Shown: positions 9,403-18,921 of the stretch, piece by piece
Position numbering within the stretch: position 1 is the first letter of the stretch
How the letters are laid out: each line of letters starts with the position of its first letter
Assembly (NCBI GenBank): GCA_963744575.1
Contig: CAVUUF010000016.1
Span: 744,001-808,000 of the forward strand
Direction of reading: 5' to 3'
DNA from: Palsa-504 sp963744575
Lineage (GTDB): Bacteria > Actinomycetota > Actinomycetes > Streptosporangiales > Streptosporangiaceae
Length of the DNA stretch: 64,000 nt
Translations under genes and position numbers: made by a program
Notes under the pieces: generated by a model
What the model was told of the DNA's origin: nothing
What the model saw: only the letters and a program-made list of their open reading frames with translations
Databases searched by the model: none

Positions 9403-10647
9403 GTGGGCGTCCGAGGGGGCCCGGCCGCCTGGCCTGCGGGGGCGGTGTACCTGGCGTCGGCCGCGGCGTGCTGCGCGGTGGCCGCGCGCAGCTCAGCCCA
9501 TTTCGTCGACCTGGACGTCTACCGGATGGGCGGCGCGGCCGCGCTGCATGGCGGCCCCCTGTACCAGCTGCGGCTGGCCGGCCTGCCGTTTACCTATCCG
9601 CCGTTCGCGGCGGTCGTCTTCACCGCGGCGGCCGCGGTCCCGTGGGGGGTCGCGGTGACGGTACTGACCGTCGTGAGCGTGGTGGCGCTGCCGGTCGCGC
9701 TGTACCTGGTGCTGCGCCTGCCTGGGCCGTCCCGCCAGCCGGACCGGACCACGGCCCGGGGGCTGGCGCTGGCGGCCGCGGCGGCGGCGATCTGGCTCGA
9801 TCCGGCCCGGGCCACGCTGGGCTATGGCCAGGTCGACATCCTGCTGACCGCGGCGGTGCTGTACGACCTGACCCTGCCGGACGCCACGCGGCGCAAGGGC
9901 GTGGCGATCGGCCTGGCCGCAGGGCTCAAGCTGACCCCGGCGATCTTCGCGGTCTACCTGCTCGTCACCGGGCGCCGCCGGGCCGCGGCCACCGCTGCCG
10001 CCGTGTTCGCCGGGACGGTCGCGGCCGGGTTCGCCGTGCTCCCGGCTGGTTCGGCATGGTTCTGGGCGGGTCGGTTCGCCAGCCCCGGACACGTCAGCCC
10101 GGTTCAGAACCCGCAGAACCAGAGCCTGTTCGGCGCCCTGGCGCGGACGATGCACACCGCTCACGTGCTGCCGTTGTGGCTGGCGCTGGCGGCCGCGGTG
10201 ACGGCGACCGGGCTGGCGCTGGCGGCGGCCGCCTCACGCCGCGGTGACGAGGCGCTCGGCTTCAGCCTGTGCGCGGTGACCGGGCTGCTGGTCTCGCCGA
10301 TCTCCTGGATTCATCACTGGGTCATCGTCATCCCGGCGCTGCTGGTCGCCGGGCTGGCGATCCGCCGCGCCTACCGCTCCGGCAACGTCATGGCGGCCGT
10401 CCTCGGCGCGGCCGCGCTCACGGCGATCGCGGTGATCGGCTGGACCGAGCTCGCCGATGACACCCCGAGGTCGGGCTGGCTCGACCTGCCGGCCGGGGCG
10501 ATGGTGCGCAGCGTGTCCTATGTCCTCATCGGGCTGGTCGTCCTGGCCCTGGCCGCCCGGGACGGAGGGCCGGCTGGCTACGGCCTACGCTGGAGGCGTG
10601 ACAACGCTGAGGATAGCGCTGGCCCAGGTCAATGCGACCGTGGGTGA
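9403..10647 (+). CDS. GT87 (DUF2029) polyprenol-phosphate-mannose-dependent mannosyltransferase
   Basis: The 414-aa protein has about 10 membrane helices. Between helices 1 and 2 is an extracytoplasmic loop with DLDVYRMGG and a following TYPPF, the signature of the GT-C fold alpha-1,2-mannosyltransferases (PimE-like, GT87). These use polyprenyl-phosphomannose to extend phosphatidylinositol mannosides or other envelope glycans. The GTG start lies 12 bases after GAGGAGGAG. The 3' end overlaps the nadE start by 50 bp, which suggests translational coupling. The acceptor is unknown. Confidence 0.8.
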   Translation: MGVRGGPAAWPAGAVYLASAAACCAVAARSSAHFVDLDVYRMGGAAALHGGPLYQLRLAGLPFTYPPFAAVVFTAAAAVPWGVAVTVLTVVSVVALPVALYLVLRLPGPSRQPDRTTARGLALAAAAAAIWLDPARATLGYGQVDILLTAAVLYDLTLPDATRRKGVAIGLAAGLKLTPAIFAVYLLVTGRRRAAATAAAVFAGTVAAGFAVLPAGSAWFWAGRFASPGHVSPVQNPQNQSLFGALARTMHTAHVLPLWLALAAAVTATGLALAAAASRRGDEALGFSLCAVTGLLVSPISWIHHWVIVIPALLVAGLAIRRAYRSGNVMAAVLGAAALTAIAVIGWTELADDTPRSGWLDLPAGAMVRSVSYVLIGLVVLALAARDGGPAGYGLRWRRDNAEDSAGPGQCDRG

Positions 10648-12471
10648 CCTGGACGGGAACGCCGAGCTGATCGTGGCGTGGACGCGCCGGGCGGCGGCGC
10701 GCGGAGCCAGGGTCGTGGTGTTCCCCGAGATGATGCTGACCGGGTACCCGGTGGAGGATCTGGCGCTGCGGGCGTCGTTCGTGGAGGCGTCCATCGCGGC
10801 GCTGCACGCGGTGGCGGCCCGGCTGGGCGCCGAAGGGCTCGGCGGGACCGCGGTGGTGACCGGCTACCTGGACCGGCGGACGGACCTGGCGCCGCGGACC
10901 GGGCTGCCGGCCGGCGCGCCGCTGGACGCGGCGGCGCTGCTGCACGGCGGGCGCGTCGTGATCACCTCGGCCAAGCACCACCTGCCGAACTACGGGGTCT
11001 TCGACGAGTTCCGTTACTTCGTGCCCGGCAACACGCTGCCGGTGTTCCGGCTGCCCGCGGAGGGGGGGAGAGCGTCGAGGTCGCCATCGCGATCTGCGAG
11101 GACCTGTGGCAGGACGGCGGTCCGGTGGCGGTCTGCGCGCGCGCGGGCGCGGGACTGCTCGCGGTGCCGAACGCCTCACCGTATGAGCGGGGCAAGGACG
11201 ACGTGCGGCTGGACCTGTGCGTGCGCCGGGCGCGCGCGGCCGGGGCGGCCCTGGCCTACGCCAACATGATCGGCGGGCAGGACGAGCTGGTCTTCGACGG
11301 CGACTCGATCCTGGTCGCGGCGGACGGGGCGCTGGTGGCCCGCGGGCCGCAGTTCGAGGAGACACTCGTCGTCGCCGACCTGGACCTGCCGGCCGCGCCG
11401 TCTCGCCAGGAATCGGCAGACCAGCCGGTCGACGCGGGCGACGGCTCGGTGATCACGATCAAGCGGGTGACGCTGTCGCCATCGCCGTCGGGCGGGGCCG
11501 CCGATATCGAGGAGGCCGCGGCGGCGGCCGGGGTCGCGGAGGTCGAGCGGCCGGAGGGGTCGGGCCTGTTCTGGCCGCGGCTATCCGACCCGGCCGAGGT
11601 CTACGCCGCGCTGGTGACCGGGGTACGGGACTACGTGCGCAAGAACGGGTTCCGTTCGGTGATCCTGGCGCTGTCCGGCGGGATCGACTCCGCGCTGACC
11701 GCGACCATCGCCGCCGACGCGATCGGAGCGTCCAACGTGCACGTGGTGCTGATGCCCAGCAGGTACTCCTCGGAGCATTCGGTCACCGATGCGGCGGACC
11801 TGGTCAAACGGCAGGGCCTGCACACGGTGACGATCCCGATCGCCTCGATGATGGACGCGTTCGAGCAGGAACTGGCGCCCGCCGGGTTCCCCGGGACCGG
11901 GCTTCCGGCCGAGAACCTGCAAGCCCGGCTGCGCGGCGTGGTGCTGATGGGGCTATCCAACGCAGACGGGCACCTCGTGCTCACCACCGGCAACAAGAGC
12001 GAGCTCGCGACCGGCTACTCGACGCTGTACGGGGATTCCGCGGGCGGGTTCGGGCCGATCAAGGACGTGCCGAAGACGCTGGTCTGGGAGCTGTCCCGGT
12101 GGCGCAACGCCGAGGCGGCGCGGGTTGGGGCCACTCCCCCGATCCCGGAGAACTCCATCACCAAGCCGCCGAGCGCGGAGCTTGCGCCCGGGCAGATGGA
12201 TACCGACTCGCTGCCGCCGTACGAGGTGCTGGACACGCTGCTCGACGACTACGTGGAGCAGGACATGGGCACCGCCGAGCTGATCGCGGCCGGTCACGAC
12301 CCGGCGCTGGTCGAGCGGGTGGTACGGCTGGTCGACGCGGCCGAGTACAAACGGCGGCAGTACCCGCCGGGCCCGAAGATCAGCCAGAAGAACTTCGGCC
12401 GCGACCGGCGCCTGCCCATCACCAACCGCTGGCGGGAGCCGCGCCCCTCGCAGGGGTCAGCGGACGGCTAG
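10598..12471 (+). pseudogene. nadE: glutamine-dependent NAD+ synthetase, interrupted by a frameshift
   Basis: The N-terminal nitrilase-type glutaminase domain supplies ammonia, and the C-terminal synthetase domain makes NAD+ from deamido-NAD+ with ATP. The glutaminase triad is present: Glu44 in FPEMMLTGYP, Lys126 in SAKHHLPNYG, and the Cys in AIAICEDLW. The ATP loop LSGGIDSAL lies near residue 360. The frame switches at the G7 run 11062-11068. One extra G restores AEGGESVEVAIA and a protein of about 624 aa, the normal length. Both halves keep full conservation and codon bias, so a sequencing error or a very recent mutation is more likely than decay. The gene is essential in most bacteria. The start is the GTG at 10598, inside the mannosyltransferase gene. 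The 3' end overlaps the convergent TetR gene by 15 bp. Confidence 0.9.
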
Positions 12472-13101
12472 GCCGAGCAGCAGTTCGTCGACGATGCGGG
12501 CGGCGAATTCGCCGTTCAGCGACCCGTTCGCGGCCTTCTCCTTGGCCAGGACGGCGCCGGTCAGGGCGAGCAGCGCGATCTCGACGTCGGCGTCGGGCCG
12601 CAGTTCGCCCGACGCGATGCCGCGGCGGATGATTTCCCTGATGGCGTCGTGCCGCGGCCCGACCACAGTCTGCTTATACCGCGCCATCAGCCGCGGGTAC
12701 TTCTGGCCCTCGCCGAGCAGCAGGGCGTAGCGCCGCGCCTTGCGCGGGTCAGCCTTGTCGGCGCACATCACCGTGAGGTGCGCGACCAGGTCGTCGCGGA
12801 CCGAACCGGTGGGCTCGGGGATCGGTGACTTCATCGAGCCGAGCGCGGCGAGCAGCAGCTCTTCCTTGTTCGGCCAGCGGCGGTAGATGGTGGCCTTGCC
12901 GACGCCGGCCCGCGCGGCGACCGCCTCGACGCAGACGCCCTCGAAGCCCTGCTCGGCGAACAGGTCGAGGGTGGCCTCGATGATCGCCTGTTCGGCCTGC
13001 TCGCTGCGGGGCCTGCCGGGCCGGCGGGTGGTCTCCGCCGGCCCGGCTTCCGCGTCAGTGCCGGGACCCTTCGGCCCCTGATCCAGGATCACGGGCTGCA
13101 T
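12457..13101 (-). CDS. TetR family transcriptional regulator
   Basis: The 214-aa repressor has a TetR_N helix-turn-helix at about residues 35-80 (AIIEATLDLFAEQGFEGVCVEAVAARAG, then ATIYRRWPNKEEL). The ligand domain resembles those of regulators paired with drug efflux pumps. It starts 6 bp after the DHA2 transporter stop on the same strand, so the two genes form one operon. The palindrome at 14826-14848 upstream of the transporter is the likely operator, giving autoregulated efflux induced by the ligand. Confidence 0.88.
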   Translation of the reverse strand: MQPVILDQGPKGPGTDAEAGPAETTRRPGRPRSEQAEQAIIEATLDLFAEQGFEGVCVEAVAARAGVGKATIYRRWPNKEELLLAALGSMKSPIPEPTGSVRDDLVAHLTVMCADKADPRKARRYALLLGEGQKYPRLMARYKQTVVGPRHDAIREIIRRGIASGELRPDADVEIALLALTGAVLAKEKAANGSLNGEFAARIVDELLLGLAVR

Positions 13102-13107
13102 GGCTGC

Positions 13108-14718
13108 TCATCCCTCTCGCTCAGCGGTCTTGAGCATGTCCTGTTCCATTATGGTCAGCTCGGCCTCGTAGGCACGATCGTCGCCGGGCCGCGCCGGGTC
13201 CGCGGCCGGCTGTGGCCTGCCGGGCATCCAGCGCAGCACCACGAATCCGCCGGCCAGCACGAGCAGCGCCGCGACCAGCGTGGTGACGTGCATGGACTGC
13301 ACGAACGCGGTGTTGGCTGGCCCGAGCAGCGACTGTCCGGCCACGCCGAGCTGCTGTGCCACCGCCTGGGTGCCGGTGATCGAGGCGGACGCCACACCCC
13401 GGGCGGCGGCCGGCAGGCCGGTCAGCGACGGGCTGAGCGCGTTCCGGTAGAACACCGCCAGGATCGAACCGAGGACCGCCACGCTGAGCGCGACCGCGAC
13501 CTGCCGTGAGGTGTTGGTCAGCGCGGAGCCCGCGCCGGCCCGCTCGCGCGGCAGCACGTCCATCACCGCGGCGGTGGCGGCCGGCATCACCACGCCGATG
13601 GCCGCGCCCTGGATGGCGAACATCAGGCCGAGCAGCCAGATCGGGGTGGCCGTGCCCAAGGTGGCGTAGCAGGCGATGACCGCGGCCATGACGAACATGC
13701 CGGTCGTGCTCGGGATCTTGGCGCCGTACCGGCGGACCAGGCCCGCGCTGCGCGGCGAGGCCAGCAGCTGCCCGACCGCGAACGGCACGGTCAGCAGGCC
13801 CGCCGCCAGCGGGCTGTAGCCGCGGACGTTCTGCAGGTAGAAGCTGGTGAAGAAGAACACGCCGCCCATCCCGAAGAATACCAGCGCGATCGCGCCCACC
13901 GAGGCGGACAGCCGCCGGTCCCGGAACAGCCGCACGTCGAGGCTCGGGTGCTTGATCCTGGTCTCGTACCAGGCGAAGACCGCGAGGACGGCCAGGCCGC
14001 CGGCGATCGGGCCGAGCACGTCCAGGCGCAGCCAGGAGGCGGTGTCGCCGCCTTGCACGATGCCGTACACCAGCAATATCAGGCCGACGATGGACAGCAG
14101 CACGCCCACGTAGTCGATCCCGCCGGCCTCGCGGTTACGCGACTCGGGTACCAGGATCGCGGCCAGGATGGCGCCGATGGCGGTCACCGGGACGTTGATC
14201 AGGAAGACCGAACCCCACCAGAAGTGGTTGAGCAGTACGCCGCCGAGCACCGGGCCGGTGGCCACGCCGATGCCGACCGCCATGGCCCACAGGCCGATGG
14301 CCCGGGGACGTTCGGCCGGGTCGAAGACGTTGGAGATGATGGACAGCGTCTGCGGCATGACCGCGGCGCCGCCCAGGCCCATCGCGGCCCGCGCGAAGAT
14401 CAGCTGCTCGGGGCTTCTCGAATAGGCCGACAGCAGCGACGCGATGCCGAACAGCGCGAGCCCGATCATGAGCATGCGCTTGCGGCCGACCTTGTCGCCG
14501 ATCACGCCGAACGTGAACAGCAGGCCGGCGAAGACCAGCGTGTAGGAGTTAATGGCCCATTCGAGCTGACTCTGACTCGCGCCGAGGCCCCCGCGAGGCT
14601 CGGCGATAGTCTTCAGCGCCACGTTGAGGACGGTGTTGTCGATGACGATGGCGAGCAGCCCGACGATCAGCACGCTGAGAATCACCCAGCGGCGACGGTA
14701 AATGGTCTGCGTATCCAT
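13108..14718 (-). CDS. DHA2 family MFS multidrug efflux transporter
   Basis: The 536-aa protein has 14 predicted helices. It carries motif A (GDKVGRKRMLMIG), a motif B/C region (about residues 80-180) and the DNTVLNVAL segment in helix 1, all typical of QacA/EmrB-type drug:H+ antiporters. I choose the ATG at 14718 because AAGGGA lies six bases upstream and the next residues (MDTQTIYRRRWVIL) are a normal cytoplasmic N terminus; the frame is open for another 50 codons. It is followed by its TetR regulator. The substrate is unknown. Confidence 0.9.
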   Translation of the reverse strand: MDTQTIYRRRWVILSVLIVGLLAIVIDNTVLNVALKTIAEPRGGLGASQSQLEWAINSYTLVFAGLLFTFGVIGDKVGRKRMLMIGLALFGIASLLSAYSRSPEQLIFARAAMGLGGAAVMPQTLSIISNVFDPAERPRAIGLWAMAVGIGVATGPVLGGVLLNHFWWGSVFLINVPVTAIGAILAAILVPESRNREAGGIDYVGVLLSIVGLILLVYGIVQGGDTASWLRLDVLGPIAGGLAVLAVFAWYETRIKHPSLDVRLFRDRRLSASVGAIALVFFGMGGVFFFTSFYLQNVRGYSPLAAGLLTVPFAVGQLLASPRSAGLVRRYGAKIPSTTGMFVMAAVIACYATLGTATPIWLLGLMFAIQGAAIGVVMPAATAAVMDVLPRERAGAGSALTNTSRQVAVALSVAVLGSILAVFYRNALSPSLTGLPAAARGVASASITGTQAVAQQLGVAGQSLLGPANTAFVQSMHVTTLVAALLVLAGGFVVLRWMPGRPQPAADPARPGDDRAYEAELTIMEQDMLKTAEREG

Positions 14719-14825
14719 GTGTCCCTTCCGGATCACTTGAACCACCTGAAGCTTGCGGGCGGAACCGGGAAGGTGCTGGCCGTGCCGTGTGTTGCCATGG
14801 CCGGGACGCCCGGTACCGCCTTCAT

Positions 14826-14848
14826 CGATACGGAACGGTCTCGTATCG
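14826..14848. promoter_or_regulatory. 23-bp palindrome, probable TetR operator
   Basis: CGATACG and CGTATCG are perfect 7-bp inverted arms around GAACGGTCT. Counted across the centre, 9 of 11 base pairs are symmetric. It lies about 110 bp upstream of the efflux-pump ATG, and the gene for a TetR regulator is in the same operon. Size and symmetry are typical of TetR operators. Confidence 0.7.
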
Positions 14849-14870
14849 GAATATATTTCCGGCGGCACAG

Positions 14871-14886
14871 TGTGACCTGAGTCACA
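14871..14886. promoter_or_regulatory. CRP/FNR-type palindrome
   Basis: TGTGACCTGAGTCACA contains TGTGA-N6-TCACA, exactly the half-sites and spacing of CRP sites, including mycobacterial Crp. It lies in the efflux operon promoter region, 23 bp upstream of the TetR-like palindrome, and abuts the stop codon of the serine hydrolase gene (14887). Confidence 0.5.
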
Positions 14887-16647
14887 TTAAGGCACGACGT
14901 CGGCCATCCGGAGCAGGCGCGTTTCCGGGTCGATAACCAGGGCCAGCGTAATCGTGGCGTGCTCGCCGACCAGTTCGACCGCGACCGTGGCAGCGCCGTC
15001 ACCGGCCTTGACGGCGCCGACGCGGCACGGGCCGGCCCAGACTGCGGCCATCCGCAGGCGCCGGCCCAGCAGGCCGGTGTCCACCCCGCCGGCGACGGGG
15101 ACGGACGGTGGCCACTCGCTCTGGCCGGCGTTCATCCAGTCCACCACGGCGTCCAGCGCGACGCGCAGGGCCGAGCCCGCGGCCGGCGGCACGGCCAGCG
15201 TGAGCAACTGGACCCGGGCCGGCCGCTCCGGGTTGAGCTGGATCTGCACCTGGACCACGCCGTGCTCCCCCGCCAGCCACCAGCGGCACTGGGCGGGCGT
15301 GTCGAACTCGGGCCGCCGCGCGGGATCGTCGGCGAACTCGCCGATACGCTCGCGGACCAGGGCGATCCGGCGCTGCCGCTCCGGGAACGGGACGTCCTGC
15401 GCCACGTTGGGCGAGAACAGCCGGCGGGCCGCCGCGTCGTCCCAGGTCTGGAGCAGTTCATTGACCTGGTTCCTGGCGGCCAGCGTGGCCGGCCAGGGCC
15501 CCGGCGCGCCGAGGGCTATCCCGGGCCCGTAGGCGGCAGGCTCGCCCTGCCGCACGGCCGCTTCGAGCATCCGGGCGGCTAGCGGCGCCATGGCCGCGTA
15601 GGTGCTGTTGGCCAGCGCGATCACGCCGGTCCCGGTGGCCGGATGCCAGGCCATGTTGCTGCCGAATCCCGGGTACCCGCCGCTGTGGCTGACGACCCGG
15701 CCCAGGACCGGATGCTCGTCGACGAACAGCCCGAAGCCGTACGTGGCCGGCGGCGACGAGGCGCCGTTCCCGGGAAAGCCCGGACCGGTGGCCCAGCCGG
15801 TGAGAACCTGCGGCAGCTGCATCTCCCGCCGGGTCGCGACCCGCACCGGATGCGGCCCGCGGGCGTTGCCGGGCGGGAACGCGGCGGCGAAGCCGGCTAC
15901 CCAGCGGGCGAGGTCGCGCACGCAGCTGAAGACCCCGCCCATCGGGGCGAACGCGCCGGCCGGGTCGAACCCCACCTCGGACCAGCCGCCGGGCGCGCGC
16001 CGGTAGCCGCGGGCGAGGCCCCCGGGCCCGGGAGCCTGCCCGCCGGGCACCTCGAACTCCTCCGCCTCGTAACCGGTCCGCGCCATGCCGAGCGGCCGCA
16101 GCAGGCGACGGTGGATGTAATCCGGGTAGGCGACGCCGGTGACGGCGGTGATGACCCGGCCCAGGATCGCGTAGCCGAGGTTGGAGTACTCGAATCGGGT
16201 GCCCGGCGCCCAGTTGAAGCTCACGCCCTCGGCGAGGAAGCGCGCGAACTCCTCGAGCGGCAGGCCCTGCTGCCGGTCGCCCCACGGGTCGTCGGTCGGG
16301 AAGCCCGCGGTCATGGTCAGCAGGTGCCTGATCGAGATCCGCGCCGCGTCCGGGCTCACCGGCGCCCAGCCCCGCAGATCCGGCACGTAGTCCTCGGCCA
16401 GGTCGTCGAGTTTCAGCGTGCCGTCGTCGCGCAGCGCCAGGATCGCGGACGCGGTGAAGCTCTTCGTCATCGAGGCGATGCGGAAGACCGTGTCGGCGTC
16501 AGGCGCCGGGCCGCCGAGGTAGCGCTGGCCGAGCCCGGCCGCGTGCACGAGCTCGCGGCCGGCCACGATCCCGTAGGCCAGGCCAGGCTGCCCGTCGCGC
16601 TGGTGGTAGCCCGCGGCCAGCGTGTCCACTTCCGCGAAATCGACCAT
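14887..16647 (-). CDS. serine hydrolase of the beta-lactamase/PBP4* class C family
   Basis: The 586-aa protein has a beta-lactamase-fold domain (about residues 1-390). The SxxK nucleophile is Ser59-Met-Thr-Lys62, the YxN element is Tyr154-Ser-Asn156, and the third element is probably HSGGYPGF. The C-terminal ~190 residues form a separate beta-rich domain of the DUF3471 type. There is no signal peptide, so a cytoplasmic esterase, amidase or D-peptidase is more likely than a secreted resistance enzyme. The ATG is at 16647. It is upstream of the efflux operon on the same strand but separated by 168 bp with operator-like sites. Confidence 0.82.
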   Translation of the reverse strand: MVDFAEVDTLAAGYHQRDGQPGLAYGIVAGRELVHAAGLGQRYLGGPAPDADTVFRIASMTKSFTASAILALRDDGTLKLDDLAEDYVPDLRGWAPVSPDAARISIRHLLTMTAGFPTDDPWGDRQQGLPLEEFARFLAEGVSFNWAPGTRFEYSNLGYAILGRVITAVTGVAYPDYIHRRLLRPLGMARTGYEAEEFEVPGGQAPGPGGLARGYRRAPGGWSEVGFDPAGAFAPMGGVFSCVRDLARWVAGFAAAFPPGNARGPHPVRVATRREMQLPQVLTGWATGPGFPGNGASSPPATYGFGLFVDEHPVLGRVVSHSGGYPGFGSNMAWHPATGTGVIALANSTYAAMAPLAARMLEAAVRQGEPAAYGPGIALGAPGPWPATLAARNQVNELLQTWDDAAARRLFSPNVAQDVPFPERQRRIALVRERIGEFADDPARRPEFDTPAQCRWWLAGEHGVVQVQIQLNPERPARVQLLTLAVPPAAGSALRVALDAVVDWMNAGQSEWPPSVPVAGGVDTGLLGRRLRMAAVWAGPCRVGAVKAGDGAATVAVELVGEHATITLALVIDPETRLLRMADVVP

Positions 16648-16758
16648 CGCCCCAGTCTGGCAGAACGGCCGGCGGTACCGCTCGGTCCTGCCGCCGTGCC
16701 ATCATCTAACTGTCCGGGTACGCCGCTGGGGCGACACGAGACATGGAGGTCGACGAGA

Positions 16759-17634
16759 ATGTCACAGCACGCTGCTGTAACCATGGCCGCGACAGGACCG
16801 CGGACCACTCCGGAACCGCTTTACGGCCGTGCGAACACCGGCCGGCGCGTGACCATCCGCGACATCGCCGCGGCCAAGGCCCGCGGTGAGAAGTGGCCCA
16901 TGCTCACCGCCTACGACGCGCTCACCGCCGGGGTCTTCGACCGGGCCGGGATCCCGGTCCTGCTGGTGGGCGACTCGGCGGCCATGGTCGTCTACGGCCA
17001 CGACAGCACGATCCCGGTCACGGTGGATGACCTGATCCCGCTGACCGCCGCCGTGGTGCGCGGCACCAGCCGGGTGCTGGTCGTGGCCGACCTGCCGTTC
17101 GGCTCCTATCAGGGCTCCCCGGCCGCGGCGCTGGCCGCCGCGACCCGGTTCCTGAAGGAGACCGGGGCGCAGGCGGTCAAGCTTGAGGGCGGCCAGCGGG
17201 TCGCCCCGCAGGTCGAGGAGCTGGCGGCGGCGGGCATCCCGGTGATGGCGCACCTCGGCCTGACCCCGCAGTCGGTGCACGCGTTCGGCGGATACCGGGT
17301 GCAAGGACGCGGCGAGGACGGCGAGCGGCTGCTGCACGATGCCAAGGTGCTGCAGGCGGCCGGCGCGTTCTCGGTGGTGCTCGAGTGCGTGCCCGCGTCG
17401 CTGGCCGCCCGGGTGACCGAGACGCTCACCATCCCCACCATCGGCATCGGCGCCGGGCCTTCGTGTGACGCGCAGGTGCTGGTCTGGCAGGACATGGCCG
17501 GCCTGTCCCCGCGGGTGGCGAAGTTCGTGAAGAAGTACGCCGACCTGGCCGCCGTCCTGGGCGAGGCGGCCACCGCCTTCGCCGAGGACGTCACCTGCGG
17601 AACGTTCCCTGACGAGGAGCACTCCTACCGGTAG
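16759..17634 (+). CDS. panB: 3-methyl-2-oxobutanoate hydroxymethyltransferase PanB
   Basis: PanB carries out the first committed step of pantothenate synthesis: it transfers a hydroxymethyl group from methylene-THF to alpha-ketoisovalerate. The 291-aa protein starts at the ATG at 16759 (GGAGG nine bases upstream). It has MLTAYDALTA, the metal ligand Asp72 in VGDSAAMVVYGHDST, AHLGLTPQS, and GIGAGPSCDAQVLVWQD. The N terminus extends about 25 residues beyond the core, as in other actinobacteria. panC and panD are not adjacent. The window's other core genes (nadE, glnE) lie upstream. Confidence 0.95.
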   Translation: MSQHAAVTMAATGPRTTPEPLYGRANTGRRVTIRDIAAAKARGEKWPMLTAYDALTAGVFDRAGIPVLLVGDSAAMVVYGHDSTIPVTVDDLIPLTAAVVRGTSRVLVVADLPFGSYQGSPAAALAAATRFLKETGAQAVKLEGGQRVAPQVEELAAAGIPVMAHLGLTPQSVHAFGGYRVQGRGEDGERLLHDAKVLQAAGAFSVVLECVPASLAARVTETLTIPTIGIGAGPSCDAQVLVWQDMAGLSPRVAKFVKKYADLAAVLGEAATAFAEDVTCGTFPDEEHSYR

Positions 17635-17961
17635 CGCCCCATCGCCGCGGTACGACCAGGGCACGAGAAAATCCGGCCGGGCAAACGCAATCTGCTGCGG
17701 CACTGGACGCTGGCCGTTCGTGGCAGGCACCGAGGCCGGGGATTATTGGCGAGTTGACCCGCCTCTATATCCCCTGGTGGTACAAAATGGTATTCGGCGG
17801 GCGGGCCACCACCCCCTTGGGCGTCGGCCTGAAGTCCGGACATTGATGCCGATATCGCCCACCAGGGCAGTGCCGAGCGGGGTTGGCACCACGCGGCCGC
17901 GAGGATACGACGTCACCGGATGCCGCACGGGTGGCCGCAGGACGGGCACGGGAGGGAAGCG
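17635..17961. other. intergenic region, 327 bp
   Basis: I find no gene here. TTGACC (17754-17759) resembles a -35, and the AT-rich TACAAAAT (17781-17788) could be a -10, but the spacing is 21 bp, too long for a standard sigma-70 promoter. A strong Shine-Dalgarno (GGAGGGAAG, 17951-17959) belongs to the next gene. No convincing terminator follows panB. Confidence 0.4.
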
Positions 17962-18897
17962 GTGGGTAAGCAGACGAGGCCGGAGTACCCGCCGGATGCC
18001 CCTTCGGCCATGGCCCGGCACTTCCCGGTCCTGCCCGCTTCGCGGCTGCTCACCTACCGGGCGGTGGTTGAGGACCTCGTCCACGAAGCGGCCGGTTGCC
18101 TGGGACCCTCCGACCTGCTCCGGGCCGAGCGACTCGTCGCCGACCGCCTCGGAGAGCAGGAGTTCGCATCCGTGCTCTCGCTGCTCGAAGGCGGCGTGGA
18201 CGTCGCCGCCACCCGCCTGACGCACGAGATCCGCAACTACCGGCCGAGTACGCGCAGCTCAGCGAGCAGCCTGCCGACGTACGTCCGGATTCTCCTGCTC
18301 TCCCAGATCGACTCGGCCTGGTGGGGCGGGACGGTTCCTTTCGTCTCCGACGCCGACGTGCTGCGCTCGGCCGAACTAGTGGACCTCACGCCGCTCAAGT
18401 CGGCAAACGTGCTGCGGTTCCAGTACCGCGCCCAGTCGGCCGGGTGGCCCGGCCGGGCCCGGGACTGGGCCCAGCGGCGGGCGATGCCGGGAATCCGTCC
18501 GCATACCGCGGGGCTGAGCTTCACGCGTTCGCGGCCCGCGGTTGTCGCCGTCGTCAACCAGATCGCTCGCGAACTCGCCGTCGCGCTGCCACCGCAAACT
18601 CCCCGCCTCTGGGTCACCAGCATGGTGCGGAGCGTCCAGCACCAGCATCGGCTCCGGTCCCTGGGCTACGCCGCCGTGCTGCCAAGCTCCCACTGCGTGG
18701 GATACGCCTGCGATGTGGAAATGCAGTGGTTCCGCCGGTTCGACCAGGACAACGTGCTTGCCCAGCTGCTCCTTGCCCGGCAGGAGGCAGGCCAGCTCAA
18801 TGTCATCAACGAAGGTCAGGCGTGGCATTTGTGCGTCAACCCGCTCGCGCAGGACGAGCTGCAGGCCGCTTACGACGCCGAGCTGGCCGACCGATAG
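17962..18897 (+). CDS. DUF5715 protein with M15/VanY-type zinc carboxypeptidase motif
   Basis: The 311-aa protein starts at the GTG at 17962, two bases after GGAGGGAAG. The C-terminal half carries the full D,D-peptidase zinc pattern SxHxxGxAxD (Ser242 to Asp251, SSHCVGYACD), and the third ligand is His289 in GQAWHLCVNP. An upstream SMVRSVQHQHRL segment matches the TS.yRs...Q..l element of VanY/DacB enzymes. The N-terminal half is helical and unrecognised, and no signal peptide is visible. It starts an apparent two-gene operon with an AsnB-type amidotransferase (24-bp gap). A role in peptidoglycan modification is inferred from motif and context, not shown. Confidence 0.7.
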   Translation: MGKQTRPEYPPDAPSAMARHFPVLPASRLLTYRAVVEDLVHEAAGCLGPSDLLRAERLVADRLGEQEFASVLSLLEGGVDVAATRLTHEIRNYRPSTRSSASSLPTYVRILLLSQIDSAWWGGTVPFVSDADVLRSAELVDLTPLKSANVLRFQYRAQSAGWPGRARDWAQRRAMPGIRPHTAGLSFTRSRPAVVAVVNQIARELAVALPPQTPRLWVTSMVRSVQHQHRLRSLGYAAVLPSSHCVGYACDVEMQWFRRFDQDNVLAQLLLARQEAGQLNVINEGQAWHLCVNPLAQDELQAAYDAELADR

Positions 18898-18921
18898 CGC
18901 AGCCACGGAAAGGCTTTCGAT

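Noticed and set aside
14887..16647. Secreted class C beta-lactamase resistance gene
   Set aside because: There is no signal peptide and an extra C-terminal domain is present; it fits the broad serine hydrolase family better.
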